A stretch of 64,000 bases of DNA from ChocPot-Mid sp043804925 (GCA_043804925.1 JAZDIP010000047.1:87099-151098), one strand, 5' to 3'; shown: positions 45,414-54,152, counted from the first letter of the stretch. Notes: generated from the sequence alone by a model not told the origin. Translations and numbers: made by a program.

Positions 45414-45830
45414 ATGTTAAGTCCTAAACGAGTTAAATATAGAAAACCGCAACGCGGCAGAAACAGAGGAAAAGCGAACAGAGGACATCTGATTAACTTT
45501 GGGTCTTATGCGCTTAAAACTATGGAAGCTGCATGGATTACTAATCGTCAGATTGAGGCGGCACGTATTGCCATCAACCGTTATTTGAAACGTGATGGCA
45601 GAATATGGATAAGAATATTCCCGGATAAGGCATACACTAAGACTGCCGCAGAAACTCGTATGGGTAAAGGAAAGGGTACTCCCGAAGGTTGGGTAGCAGT
45701 AGTAAAACCCGGGAGAATAATGTTCGAAGTTGACGGTGTCAGCGAAGATGCCGCAAAAGAAGCTTTGAGATTAGCTTCAAATAAATTACCAATCAAAACA
45801 AAATTTGTTAAACGTAGAGATTTGGTCTAA
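45414..45830 (+). CDS. rplP: 50S ribosomal protein L16
   Basis: Contacts A-site tRNA and 5S rRNA. 138 residues with the usual start MLSPKRVKYRKPQRGR and the RMGKGKGTPEGWVAVVKPG segment. rpmC follows after one base, so translation is probably coupled. Confidence 0.97.
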   Translation: MLSPKRVKYRKPQRGRNRGKANRGHLINFGSYALKTMEAAWITNRQIEAARIAINRYLKRDGRIWIRIFPDKAYTKTAAETRMGKGKGTPEGWVAVVKPGRIMFEVDGVSEDAAKEALRLASNKLPIKTKFVKRRDLV

Positions 45831-45831
45831 A

Positions 45832-46035
45832 ATGAAACCAAGAAAAGCAAAAGATTTAAAAGATTTAAATGAAGATGAATTGCAGAGATTGCTCACGGAA
45901 GCTAAAGAAACTTTGGCTAAGCAAAAATTCCAAAAAGCACTCAGTCAATTGCATGACCTTGCTTACTTAAAAATTTTAAAGAAAGATATTGCCAGAATCA
46001 ATACTATTATTAATGAACGCCAAAGAGCTAAATAA
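45832..46035 (+). CDS. rpmC: 50S ribosomal protein L29
   Basis: Small helical hairpin protein at the tunnel exit. With ATG at 45832 it has 67 residues: MKPRKAKDLKDLNEDEL, then LAYLKILKKDIARINTII. A frame opening at 45805 inside rplP would add nine non-conserved residues and is rejected. Confidence 0.94.
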   Translation: MKPRKAKDLKDLNEDELQRLLTEAKETLAKQKFQKALSQLHDLAYLKILKKDIARINTIINERQRAK

Positions 46036-46036
46036 T

Positions 46037-46471
46037 ATGGAAAAAGAATTAGAGAATATCAGCGAAGAAGAAACTTTGGGAACAACTGCGAATACTCAGA
46101 ATGAAACTGACTATGAAGAATTGCAGGTTACTACAGAGGTTGCGGATGAGATAATTGAAATCGAAGCTATTGCAGAAACTATTAGTATTCCCGATGTAAA
46201 AGTCGAGGAATCGGTTAAAGTCAAAGCAACAAAAAAAGTGCTTCAGGGTAAAGTTGTTTCTAACAAACCTGACAAGACCGTTATAATCAAGGTTGAAAGA
46301 CAGGTGTCGCACCCTATTTATAAAAAGTATTATAAGAAAACAAAAAAATTCATGGCTCATGATGAAAGAAATGATTGCAATATCGGTGATGTTATTCGAA
46401 TAAGGGAATGCAGGCCGCTTAGTGCAAAAAAAAGCTGGGAACTGGTCGAAATCGTTGAGAGAGCTAAGTAA
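46037..46471 (+). CDS. rpsQ: 30S ribosomal protein S17 with acidic N-terminal extension
   Basis: 16S rRNA binder of the body domain. With ATG at 46037, one base after the rpmC stop, the product has 144 residues. Only residues about 66-144 match S17 (VLQGKVVSNKPDKTVIIKVE, then GDVIRIRECRPLSAKKSW). The first 65 are strongly acidic (Glu/Asp-rich) and unlike standard S17, which has 80-90 residues. A start near the core is not available as ATG. The extension is therefore probably translated. Confidence 0.9.
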   Translation: MEKELENISEEETLGTTANTQNETDYEELQVTTEVADEIIEIEAIAETISIPDVKVEESVKVKATKKVLQGKVVSNKPDKTVIIKVERQVSHPIYKKYYKKTKKFMAHDERNDCNIGDVIRIRECRPLSAKKSWELVEIVERAK

Positions 46472-46477
46472 TTAAAT

Positions 46478-46510
46478 TGAGAGTTGTCAGTAAACAGTTA
46501 ACAATAAAAT
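46478..46510. repeat. Degenerate heptamer repeat (CAGTTAA-like)
   Basis: About four loose seven-base units (GAGTTGT, CAGTAAA, CAGTTAA, CAATAAA) follow rpsQ. Confidence 0.5.
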
Positions 46511-46547
46511 TTGTTGGAAGAGAAGATTAAACTTTAGGTAAAAAAAG

Positions 46548-46916
46548 ATGATACAAGAGGAAACAAATTTGGTAGTTGCCGATAATTCAGGCGCTAAAAA
46601 AATTAGAACAATAAGAATATTGGGCGGTCATGGTAGAAAGTACGCCAGTGTCGGTGACCTGATTGTGGTTTCCGTAAAAGCGGCATTGCCTAATTCAGCA
46701 GTAAAAAAAGGTGAAGTTTGTAAAGCTGTTGTGGTCAGAACTCACAAGGAAGTTAAAAGAAAAGACGGCTCATGTATTCGCTTCGATGACAATGCAGCTG
46801 TTATCTTAAATGCTCAGGGTGAACCCAGAGGTACACGTATTTTCGGACCCGTTGCAAGGGAATTGCGTGAAAAAAATTATATGAAGATTGTTTCTTTGGC
46901 TCCGGAAGTTCTATAA
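46548..46916 (+). CDS. rplN: 50S ribosomal protein L14
   Basis: Subunit-interface protein and binding site of the silencing factor RsfS. 122 residues with MIQEETNLVVADNSGAKK and RIFGPVARELREKNYMKI. Normal. Confidence 0.97.
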   Translation: MIQEETNLVVADNSGAKKIRTIRILGGHGRKYASVGDLIVVSVKAALPNSAVKKGEVCKAVVVRTHKEVKRKDGSCIRFDDNAAVILNAQGEPRGTRIFGPVARELREKNYMKIVSLAPEVL

Positions 46917-46947
46917 TTGGTAATTTGAGATTAATACTTAAAAAAAG

Positions 46948-47280
46948 ATGGTTATGAATACGAAAATGAAAATAAGAAAAGAAGATATGGTGATGGTTAT
47001 CAGTGGTAACTATAAAGGTGAAACCGGTAGAGTTCTCGAAGTTTATCCTAAAATCCAAAGAGTGCTTATCGAAGGTATAAACCTTAGGAAAAAACATACC
47101 CGACCAAGTCAACAAAACCAAAAGGGCGGAATATTAAGTAAAGAGTTGCCTATTCACATATCTAACGTTATGCTGGTAGATTCTGATAAAAATATAACAA
47201 AAGTTGGTTTTCGTAAAGAAGAAATTGATGGCAAGACTACTTTAGTCAGATTTGCCAAAACAAATGATAAGAAAATATAG
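46948..47280 (+). CDS. rplX: 50S ribosomal protein L24
   Basis: Assembly initiator near the exit tunnel. 110 residues with a KOW motif (DMVMVISGNYKGETGRVLEV) and KKHTRPSQQNQKGGI. Two close ATG codons (46948 and 46954) are both possible starts. Confidence 0.96.
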   Translation: MVMNTKMKIRKEDMVMVISGNYKGETGRVLEVYPKIQRVLIEGINLRKKHTRPSQQNQKGGILSKELPIHISNVMLVDSDKNITKVGFRKEEIDGKTTLVRFAKTNDKKI

Positions 47281-47303
47281 TAAACAAAATATAGATTTTA
47301 ACA

Positions 47304-47963
47304 ATGGCAAAAGCAAAAACACAGAAAAAAGCATCAACCTTCGGTCAGGTTTCAAAAAAATCCGATTTTAAACCCGAAGGAAAGCGTTTGGATGAAGTAA
47401 AGGAAAAAGAAATTCCTGTTTCAAGACTCTATGAGTTTTACAAAGAAAATGTAATTCCGTCCCTGATGAAAAAGTTTGGTTATAGATCAGTAATGCAGGC
47501 ACCCAAATTAGAAAAAATTTGCCTGAATATGGGTGTTGGTCTTGCATCTCTAGACCAAAAACTTTTACAAGCCGCTTTGAATGAGTTGGAATTGATAACC
47601 GGTCAAAGGCCGGCGATTACAAAAGCAAAAAAAGCTATATCGAATTTTAAACTTAGACAGGGTATGCCCATCGGTTGCAGGGTTACTTTACGCAGAGCAA
47701 GAATGTATGAATTTTTAGATAGATTTATTAATATAGCATCTCCACGAATCAGGGACTTTAGGGGTTTCCCCGACAAAGGATTCGACGGCAGAGGAAATTA
47801 TACTGTTGGTATTAAAGAACAAATAATATTCCCTGAAATTGATGTAGACAAAGTAAATAAAATAACGGGACTTGACATAAGTTTTGTAATTAAGTCAAAA
47901 AGTGATGAAGAATCACATGCATTATTAAGTGAATTTGGTTTTCCGTTTCGTAAAAAAGATTAA
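47304..47963 (+). CDS. rplE: 50S ribosomal protein L5 with N-terminal extension
   Basis: 5S rRNA-binding protein of the central protuberance. The 219 residues exceed the usual 180. The extra 35-40 lie at the N-terminus, a Lys-rich stretch (MAKAKTQKKASTFGQVSKKS) before the standard ISRLYEFYKE-like start at residue about 38. The core motifs QAPKLEKICLNMGVG and RDFRGFPDKGFDGRGNY are intact. Confidence 0.94.
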   Translation: MAKAKTQKKASTFGQVSKKSDFKPEGKRLDEVKEKEIPVSRLYEFYKENVIPSLMKKFGYRSVMQAPKLEKICLNMGVGLASLDQKLLQAALNELELITGQRPAITKAKKAISNFKLRQGMPIGCRVTLRRARMYEFLDRFINIASPRIRDFRGFPDKGFDGRGNYTVGIKEQIIFPEIDVDKVNKITGLDISFVIKSKSDEESHALLSEFGFPFRKKD

Positions 47964-47972
47964 GGAATAAAT

Positions 47973-48242
47973 ATGTCAACAACAGCGATAGTAGCACGTA
48001 ATTTAAAAAGAAAAATAATGGTCGAGAAATACCTTGAAAGAAGGGAAGCCATGAAAAAAGTAGGGGATTTCGAAGGATTACAGAAACTCCCACGCAACAG
48101 TTCTTCTACCAGGGTCAGAAACAGATGTTCTGCAACGGGCAGAGGCAGAGGTGTTTATAAAAAATTCGGGCTATGCAGACATGTATTTCGCCAGTTGGCA
48201 TTGGAAGGGAAGATCCCAGGTATTAGAAAGGCAAGTTGGTAA
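47973..48242 (+). CDS. rpsN: 30S ribosomal protein S14, zinc-independent long form
   Basis: Head protein of the 30S subunit. 89 residues, the long type without the CxxC-x12-CxxC zinc ribbon. Key segment: SSTRVRNRCSATGRGRGVYK. The C-terminus GIRKASW is standard. It lies ten bases after rplE. Confidence 0.96.
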   Translation: MSTTAIVARNLKRKIMVEKYLERREAMKKVGDFEGLQKLPRNSSSTRVRNRCSATGRGRGVYKKFGLCRHVFRQLALEGKIPGIRKASW

Positions 48243-48266
48243 TTAACTAATTTATGATGTGAGATT

Positions 48267-48662
48267 ATGCCAGTAACAGACACAGTATCAGATTTTTTAA
48301 CGAGAATTCGTAATGCCGCTCAGGCAAGACATAAAGAAACCGAAATTCCGGCTTCAAAATTAAAATTGGCTATTGCCAAAATTTTAAAGGAGCAAGGATA
48401 TATTTCGGATTACGAATTTATTAATGATAATCTTCAGGGTAAAATTAAAGTAACCTTGAGGTATTACAAAAGAGAGCCTGCTATCAGAGAATTGAAAAAG
48501 ATTAGCAAGCCGGGAAGAAGAATTTACGCACCTGCCGGAAGACTTCCACGAGTAAAAAATGGTTTGGGTATAGCCATTATTTCTACTTCAAAAGGAGTAA
48601 TGACCGATAAACAGGCACGGGTAAGTAACGTCGGTGGTGAAATTCTATGTACAATTTGGTAA
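48267..48662 (+). CDS. rpsH: 30S ribosomal protein S8
   Basis: Central-domain 16S rRNA binder and spc-operon repressor in E. coli. 131 residues with DTVSDFLTRIRNAAQARH and GIAIISTSKGVMTDKQAR. Normal length. Confidence 0.97.
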   Translation: MPVTDTVSDFLTRIRNAAQARHKETEIPASKLKLAIAKILKEQGYISDYEFINDNLQGKIKVTLRYYKREPAIRELKKISKPGRRIYAPAGRLPRVKNGLGIAIISTSKGVMTDKQARVSNVGGEILCTIW

Positions 48663-48689
48663 GAATATTAAGTTGAGAGGAGTAATAAA

Positions 48690-49226
48690 GTGTCAAGAGT
48701 AGGATTAAAACCTATAGATATACCGGACAAGGTACAGGTAAATCTTCAAGATAATCATCTGAAGATAAATGGTCCTAAGGGTGAATTGGGAATTGATATT
48801 CCCGATGGAATTATCGTTAACAACGAAGCAAAAGTTCTTACTTTTGCACGGAACGACGATTCAAAAACCATGAGGTCATTGCATGGTTTGACAAGAGCGT
48901 TAACCGCTAATGCTGTTTTAGGTGTATCTGAAGGTATTAAGAAAGTTTTGAAAATCGAGGGTGTTGGTTATAAAGTTGAGATGAAGGGTAAAAACCTTAT
49001 GCTCGCTTTAGGATTTTCACACCCGGTTCTTGTAATACCACCTGATGGAGTGCAAATTGCTTCACCCAATCCTACAACTATCGAAGTTAGTGGCATTGAT
49101 AAGCAATTAGTGGGTCAAACTGCCGCGAATATTCGCAAGATTCGCAAACCTGAACCTTACAAAGGTAAAGGTATAAGGTATGAAGGTGAATTTGTTAGAA
49201 GAAAAGCAGGTAAGACAGGTTCGTAA
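48690..49226 (+). CDS. rplF: 50S ribosomal protein L6
   Basis: Binds 23S rRNA near the factor site. 178 residues beginning (M)SRVGLKPIDIPDKV and ending with the RKPEPYKGKGIRYEGE segment. The start is GTG at 48690, 12 bases after GAGAGGAG. Confidence 0.96.
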   Translation: MSRVGLKPIDIPDKVQVNLQDNHLKINGPKGELGIDIPDGIIVNNEAKVLTFARNDDSKTMRSLHGLTRALTANAVLGVSEGIKKVLKIEGVGYKVEMKGKNLMLALGFSHPVLVIPPDGVQIASPNPTTIEVSGIDKQLVGQTAANIRKIRKPEPYKGKGIRYEGEFVRRKAGKTGS

Positions 49227-49230
49227 AGTT

Positions 49231-49251
49231 AATTACTAATTACTAATTATG
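49231..49251. repeat. Heptamer tandem repeat (AATTACT), three units
   Basis: AATTACT, AATTACT, AATTATG lie between rplF and rplR. Confidence 0.65.
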
Positions 49252-49299
49252 TATTAAATAATTGAGAAAAAGTTTTATAATAGAGATTGAACAACGGAT

Positions 49300-49671
49300 A
49301 TGAGTAAGAAAGATATAAAATTAGGAAGAAGAATTCGCAGAAAAATGCACATTAAAAAGCATCTGCAGGGAAGACATCCTCGTCCGAGATTTACTGTTTA
49401 CAGAAGTCTAAATGAGATATATGCCCAGATTATAGATGACAATGAGGCAAAAACAATGATATCTGCATCTTCGATTGATAAGGAATTGAGAGAGAAAATC
49501 AAATCCGGTGTTAAAAAAATTGAAAAAAGTAAATTAGTCGGACAACTTATTGCCAAAAGAGCAATTGAAAAGGATATAAAATCCGTTGCATTTGACAGAA
49601 ACGGCTATTTGTACCATGGAAGAGTAAAAGCATTGGCTGATGCAGCAAGAGAAGCAGGATTGCAATTTTAA
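49300..49671 (+). CDS. rplR: 50S ribosomal protein L18
   Basis: 5S rRNA-binding protein. 123 residues with RIRRKMHIKKHLQG, RPRFTVYRSLNEIYAQIIDD and the end FDRNGYLYHGRVKALADAAR. Normal. Confidence 0.97.
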   Translation: MSKKDIKLGRRIRRKMHIKKHLQGRHPRPRFTVYRSLNEIYAQIIDDNEAKTMISASSIDKELREKIKSGVKKIEKSKLVGQLIAKRAIEKDIKSVAFDRNGYLYHGRVKALADAAREAGLQF

Positions 49672-49717
49672 TATTTTTTTTAAAGTGTATTTAACTGAAA
49701 GGTAAAAGGAGAAATAA

Positions 49718-50221
49718 GTGGGAAAATTTAAAGCTTCCGAACTTGAACTGAATGATAAACTCGTTTATGTTGGCAGGACCGCAAAAGTTGTAAAGGGCGG
49801 TCGGAGATTCAACTTTTCGGCAATTGTTGTCGTAGGTGACGGGCATGGATATGTCGGCTATGGACTTGGTAAAGCTGCCGAGGTTGTTGATGCTGTTACC
49901 AAAGCTACTGAAAACGCAAAAAAGAATATTGTTAAAGTTCGCATTCAGGGAAATACAATACCTCACGAAGTTGTAGGAAGGTATGGAGCTGCTAAAGTGT
50001 TGATTAAACCTGCTTCTGCCGGTACAGGTGTTATAGCGGCAGGTGGAGTTAGAGCAATATTGGAACTTGCAGGTATTCAGGATGTTTTAACTAAGTCCTT
50101 GGGTTCTTCTAATCCTCATAACTCGGTGAAAGCCGCCGTTCAAGGATTGCTCGAACTCGAAGATGCCGCATCTGTTGCCGCAAGAAGAGGAATTGCAGTT
50201 GACAAGGTGTTAAGAGGTTAG
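49718..50221 (+). CDS. rpsE: 30S ribosomal protein S5
   Basis: Helicase-like mRNA entry protein that guards decoding accuracy. 167 residues with RTAKVVKGGRRFNFSAIVVV and GHGYVGYGLGKAAEV. Start is GTG at 49718 with AAAGGAG just upstream. Confidence 0.96.
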   Translation: MGKFKASELELNDKLVYVGRTAKVVKGGRRFNFSAIVVVGDGHGYVGYGLGKAAEVVDAVTKATENAKKNIVKVRIQGNTIPHEVVGRYGAAKVLIKPASAGTGVIAAGGVRAILELAGIQDVLTKSLGSSNPHNSVKAAVQGLLELEDAASVAARRGIAVDKVLRG

Positions 50222-50303
50222 AATTCAGGGAAAAACATTGAGACGGGTAGCCAAATCCTGTCTGAACATAGTGAAAAGTGAATAATTAAGGATAAAAAAG
50301 ACA

Positions 50304-50489
50304 ATGGCAAGATTAAAAATTACTCAAGTAAAAAGTATTATTGACAGAAACGTAAGACAAAAACTTACTATTGAAGCTATGAAATTAGGGAAACCCAACT
50401 ATTCTGTAATAATGCCTGACAATCCGCAGACACGCGGAATGATTAACAAAGTCATACATCTTGTTCAAGTTGAAGAAATTAATGATTAA
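50304..50489 (+). CDS. rpmD: 50S ribosomal protein L30
   Basis: Small large-subunit protein. 61 residues: MARLKITQVKSIIDR, then MIMPDNPQTRGM-like RNA-contact segment (SVIMPDNPQTRGMINKVIHL). Normal size. Confidence 0.95.
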   Translation: MARLKITQVKSIIDRNVRQKLTIEAMKLGKPNYSVIMPDNPQTRGMINKVIHLVQVEEIND

Positions 50490-50556
50490 TTCAGGAGTGT
50501 GCTCCTATGTCAGGAGTTTGCGACTTTTTAAGTAAGACATAAAGGATGATTGGAAA

Positions 50557-51045
50557 ATGAAACATATAGGTAATCTAACATACGCTGAAGGTTCGAGACA
50601 CAAAAAGAAAAGAATCGGAAGAGGTCCCGGCTCCGGACATGGAGGAACTTCGACAAGAGGTCATAAAGGACAGCAGTCCAGAAGTGGACATAGTCGCAAC
50701 TTTGCTTTTGAAGGTGGTCAAATGCCAATAAACAGACGTTTGCCAAAGTTTGGATTTAACAACCGGTTCAGAGTTGAATATCAGGTTATTAATGTAAGTG
50801 TCTTGCAAAGTTTGGTTGATAACAACAAGATTGAAAATAAAAAGGTCAGCTTTGATTTATTATATAGTCTTGGTATTTTATCAAAAAAAGATGTTCCTGT
50901 AAAAATTTTAGGTAATGGTGAAATCACTGCTTCAATTAACGTTGAAGCTCATAAGTTTTCTGAATCGGCAAAGAATAAAATTGAATCTGCCGGAGGTACA
51001 ATTAAACTAATTGAATCAGCTAAAGGGGCTAAAGTAAATGAGTAA
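50557..51045 (+). CDS. rplO: 50S ribosomal protein L15
   Basis: Late-assembly protein that threads through 23S rRNA. 162 residues with the Gly/Arg-rich N-terminus KKRIGRGPGSGHGGTSTRGH. Its last eight bases overlap secY, the classic coupled arrangement. Confidence 0.96.
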   Translation: MKHIGNLTYAEGSRHKKKRIGRGPGSGHGGTSTRGHKGQQSRSGHSRNFAFEGGQMPINRRLPKFGFNNRFRVEYQVINVSVLQSLVDNNKIENKKVSFDLLYSLGILSKKDVPVKILGNGEITASINVEAHKFSESAKNKIESAGGTIKLIESAKGAKVNE

Positions 51046-52384
51046 TTTTGTTAAAACGGTTCAAAATATTTTTAAAATTGATGAGTTGAGAAAACGACTT
51101 GTTACAACTTTACTAATTCTTATTGTTGTGAGGGTTGGTGCCCATATTACTTTACCTGGAATTGATGTCGAGGTATTGAAAGCAACAATGGGTTCAGACC
51201 AAAATACTCTTTTCGGTCTTTTTGATATGTTTGTAGGTGGTGCTTTTTCTAATGCAGCACTTTTTGCTTTGGGTATTATGCCATACATCACTGCCTCTAT
51301 TATCATGCAGTTGGGTGGAATAGTCATACCTGAAATACAGAAGCTACAACGTTCAGGAGAAGACGGACGAAGAAAAATTAATCAATATACGAGAATTGGG
51401 ACAGTCTTTATTGCTGCAATGCAGGGTTGGGCTTTTAGTGTAAAACTTCTGAATACTCAAACAGCCGGTGGTGCTTCACTTGTTCCCGATGGTGGAATAT
51501 TGTTCGTTATGACGACTGTTATGTTGCTGACAGCCGGAGTTATATTTATGATGTGGCTTGGTGAGCAAATTACTGAAAGAGGAATTGGTAACGGTATTTC
51601 CTTGATTATATTTATTGGTATTATTGCCAGGTTACCAATTGCTTTAATTCAGGAATACAAGCTGATTGAAGTAGGTTCAAGATTACCAATTGTTGAGATA
51701 ATAATCTTTATTTTATTGGCAGTGATAATAGCACTGGTAATTTTGGTTACACAGGGAGCAAGAAAAATTCCTGTGCAATATGCTAAAAGGGTTGTTGGAA
51801 GAAAAGTATTTGGCGGTACTACACAGTACATACCTTTGAGGGTAAATACTGCAGGAGTTATGCCTATTATTTTTGCACAGGCATTGATGTTTATTCCGAA
51901 CACAGTATTACAGTTTTTCCCCAACACACCTTTTGTGATTGAATTGGCAAGAATGTTCAGCGACCGTTCCTTTGTTTATGCATTCATTTATGGATTGATG
52001 ATTGTCTTCTTTACGTTCTTTTATACAGCGATTGTTTTTAATCCAAAAGAAATAGCAGAAAATATGAAAAAGCAAGGTGGATTTATTCCCGGTATTCGAC
52101 CGGGTAAACCAACTGCTGAGTATATAGATTCAGTTTTAACTAGAATAACTTTACCCGGTTCAATATTTTTAGCTATCGTAGCAATATTGCCAACATTTAT
52201 GATGAATATTTTGTCGGTAACAGGTTCATTCGCCTCCTTTTTTGGAGGGACAAGTTTGCTGATTATTGTTGGTGTGGCGCTTGATACCTTACAACAGATT
52301 GAGTCATATTTGCTAATGAGACATTATGATGGATTTATGAAAAGCGGTAAAATGAAGGGTAGAGTAGGTCAGGGCGGATTTTAG
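51038..52384 (+). CDS. secY: Protein translocase channel subunit SecY
   Basis: Inner-membrane channel for Sec-dependent export and membrane insertion. 448 residues with ten membrane helices, including the plug region near residue 60-75, GEQITERGIGNGISLIIF and NPKEIAENMKKQGGFIPGIR. It would carry the signal peptides of the T9SS cargo proteins in this window to the periplasm. It overlaps rplO by eight bases. Confidence 0.97.
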   Translation: MSNFVKTVQNIFKIDELRKRLVTTLLILIVVRVGAHITLPGIDVEVLKATMGSDQNTLFGLFDMFVGGAFSNAALFALGIMPYITASIIMQLGGIVIPEIQKLQRSGEDGRRKINQYTRIGTVFIAAMQGWAFSVKLLNTQTAGGASLVPDGGILFVMTTVMLLTAGVIFMMWLGEQITERGIGNGISLIIFIGIIARLPIALIQEYKLIEVGSRLPIVEIIIFILLAVIIALVILVTQGARKIPVQYAKRVVGRKVFGGTTQYIPLRVNTAGVMPIIFAQALMFIPNTVLQFFPNTPFVIELARMFSDRSFVYAFIYGLMIVFFTFFYTAIVFNPKEIAENMKKQGGFIPGIRPGKPTAEYIDSVLTRITLPGSIFLAIVAILPTFMMNILSVTGSFASFFGGTSLLIIVGVALDTLQQIESYLLMRHYDGFMKSGKMKGRVGQGGF

Positions 52385-52414
52385 GTAATTACGAATTACA
52401 AATAAAAACAAAAA

Positions 52415-53236
52415 ATGGGAACAAATAAGAAACAGAGTAAAAGTACCAAATTCCCAACGCCTTATATAAAGACAGAGAAAGAAATTGATTTGATGGAAAA
52501 AGCGGCAAGAATAGTTGCCGAAACGCTCGTTCTTTTAGGTAAATATATAAAGTCAGGAATTACAACTGCTGAACTAGATGCCATAGCTGAGGATTACATA
52601 AGGTCCAAAGGTGCAAAGCCGGCATTTAAAGGATATAAAGTTGATGGCAGAGCATATCCCAGTTCACTCTGTATCTCGATAGACGAGGAAGTTGTTCATG
52701 GATTACCAGGGCAACGAAAGCTTGAAAACGGAGAGATTGTTTCTATTGATTGCGGTTCGGAATTGAATGGTTATTTTGGGGATAGTGCGATGAGTTATCC
52801 AGTGGGAGCAATCAGCGAACTGAAGAAAAAATTGCTGAAGATCACAGAAGAATCACTAATGATGGGAATTGAACAGGCAGTTGAAAGAAATAAGATTTAT
52901 GATATAGCACGAGCTGTGCAAACTTATGTGGAAAGTAACGGTTTTAGTGTTACCCGTGAACTTGTTGGACATGGAATAGGAAAAAAATTGCATGAGGAAC
53001 CACCGGTTCCGAATTTTGTCCCGCCTTTGCTTCACAGGTCTCAATATCCGAATGTGAAGTTAGTGAATGGAATGGCAATAGCAATTGAACCAATGGTTCA
53101 TGCAGGTGGTAAAAATATTAAGACGCTGAGGGACGGATGGACTGTGGTTACGGCAGATAAATCACCTGCTGCTCATTTTGAGCATACAATTGTGATAAAT
53201 AGTGAAAAACCGATAATTCTGACTTTAAGAGATTAG
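52415..53236 (+). CDS. map: Methionine aminopeptidase, type I
   Basis: Removes the initiator Met from nascent proteins. 273 residues with the metal ligands of the family: Asp in VSIDCGSELNGYFGDSAMSY (two Asp), His in RELVGHGIGKKLHEEP, Glu in AIEPMVHAGG and Glu in HFEHTIVI. The N-terminal 20 residues before the core are basic and slightly longer than in E. coli. It lies between secY and infA as in many bacteria. Confidence 0.96.
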   Translation: MGTNKKQSKSTKFPTPYIKTEKEIDLMEKAARIVAETLVLLGKYIKSGITTAELDAIAEDYIRSKGAKPAFKGYKVDGRAYPSSLCISIDEEVVHGLPGQRKLENGEIVSIDCGSELNGYFGDSAMSYPVGAISELKKKLLKITEESLMMGIEQAVERNKIYDIARAVQTYVESNGFSVTRELVGHGIGKKLHEEPPVPNFVPPLLHRSQYPNVKLVNGMAIAIEPMVHAGGKNIKTLRDGWTVVTADKSPAAHFEHTIVINSEKPIILTLRD

Positions 53237-53287
53237 GAATTTAGGAAAAATGTAAAAAGTTTGTAAACTTGATTTGAAAAAGGATTA

Positions 53288-53506
53288 ATGGCAAAACAGG
53301 ATTTAATACGAGTTGATGGGATAGTAGAAGAAACTCTTCCTAATACGCAGTTTGTTGTTAAGTTCGACAACGGGCACAAAGTCCTTGCACATATTTCCGG
53401 AAAAATGAGAATGAACTTTATTAAAATTCTTCAAGGCGATAAGGTAACAGTTGAACTTTCACCTTATGACTTAACAAAAGGAAGAATTGTGTATAGATAC
53501 AAATAA
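53288..53506 (+). CDS. infA: Translation initiation factor IF-1
   Basis: OB-fold protein that covers the A site during initiation. 72 residues: MAKQDLIRVDGIVEETLPN, then FVVKFDNGHKVLAHISGKMR and the end SPYDLTKGRIVYRYK. Standard. Confidence 0.97.
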   Translation: MAKQDLIRVDGIVEETLPNTQFVVKFDNGHKVLAHISGKMRMNFIKILQGDKVTVELSPYDLTKGRIVYRYK

Positions 53507-53510
53507 TTTA

Positions 53511-53538
53511 GTGAAAAGTGAATAACTAATAGTGAAAA
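53511..53538. repeat. Heptamer tandem repeat (GTGAAAA/GTGAATA), four units
   Basis: GTGAAAA, GTGAATA, ACTAATA, GTGAAAA lie exactly in seven-base register between infA and rpmJ. Confidence 0.75.
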
Positions 53539-53593
53539 GTTATTTTGATAAATTTGAAAAAGATGTTAAAATAATAGATTGTAGAGCTTAGAC

Positions 53594-53710
53594 ATGAAAG
53601 TACAGGCATCGGTCAGAAAAAGAAATCCTAACGATAAAATCGTTAAGCGCAAGGGAAGAATATATATTATTAACAAAAAAAATCCCCGTTTTAAGCAAAG
53701 ACAGGGATAA
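53594..53710 (+). CDS. rpmJ: 50S ribosomal protein L36, zinc-independent form
   Basis: Small protein of 38 residues starting MKVQASVRKRNPNDKIVKRK and ending NPRFKQRQG. The zinc-type L36 has three Cys and one His as ligands. Here the Cys positions are occupied by Asn, Asp and Asn, and no Cys is present, so this is the non-zinc (C-minus) form. It sits in the standard infA-rpmJ-rpsM place. Confidence 0.92.
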   Translation: MKVQASVRKRNPNDKIVKRKGRIYIINKKNPRFKQRQG

Positions 53711-53729
53711 TAAATAAAGGAGAGATATA

Positions 53730-54110
53730 GTGGCACGTATTTCAGGTATCGATTTACCAAAGAATAAAAGGGGCATTATTGGCTTAACTTATATATTTGG
53801 TATCGGCAAAACAACGGCTAATGAAATTTTAACCAAAGCGGGTATTGATATTAGCAAAAGGGTCAGTGACTGGACTGATGACGAGATTGCCAATATTAGA
53901 CAAGTTATGGCGGAATACAAGGTTGAAGGTCAGCTTCGTTCCGAAGTGCAAATGAATATTAAGCGTCTTATGGATATAGGTTGCTATCGTGGTATTCGTC
54001 ACAGGAAAGGTTTGCCTTGCCGTGGACAAAGAACAAGAACAAATTCCAGAACCAGAAAAGGCAGACGTAAAACAGTTGCCGGCAAGAAAAAAGTAGCCGC
54101 TAAGAAATAA
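53730..54110 (+). CDS. rpsM: 30S ribosomal protein S13
   Basis: Head protein contacting the P-site tRNA and L5. 126 residues with ARISGIDLPKNKRGIIGLTY, HRKGLPCRGQRTRTNSRTRKG and a Lys-rich tail. Starts with GTG at 53730 after GGAGAG. Confidence 0.96.
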   Translation: MARISGIDLPKNKRGIIGLTYIFGIGKTTANEILTKAGIDISKRVSDWTDDEIANIRQVMAEYKVEGQLRSEVQMNIKRLMDIGCYRGIRHRKGLPCRGQRTRTNSRTRKGRRKTVAGKKKVAAKK

Positions 54111-54117
54111 GAAAAAA

Positions 54118-54152
54118 TTGACAGTTGTCGGTTGACAGTTGTCGGTTAACAG
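54118..54152. repeat. Heptamer tandem repeat (TTGACAG/TTGTCGG), five units
   Basis: TTGACAG and TTGTCGG alternate twice and end with TTAACAG, between rpsM and rpsK. Confidence 0.85.

Noticed and set aside
50493..50516. AGGAG-CTCCT-AGGAG segment between rpmD and rplO as a switch
   Set aside because: The CTCCT could pair with either AGGAG, but the stems are only five bases and lie over 40 bases from the rplO start. Evidence is too thin for a regulatory call.
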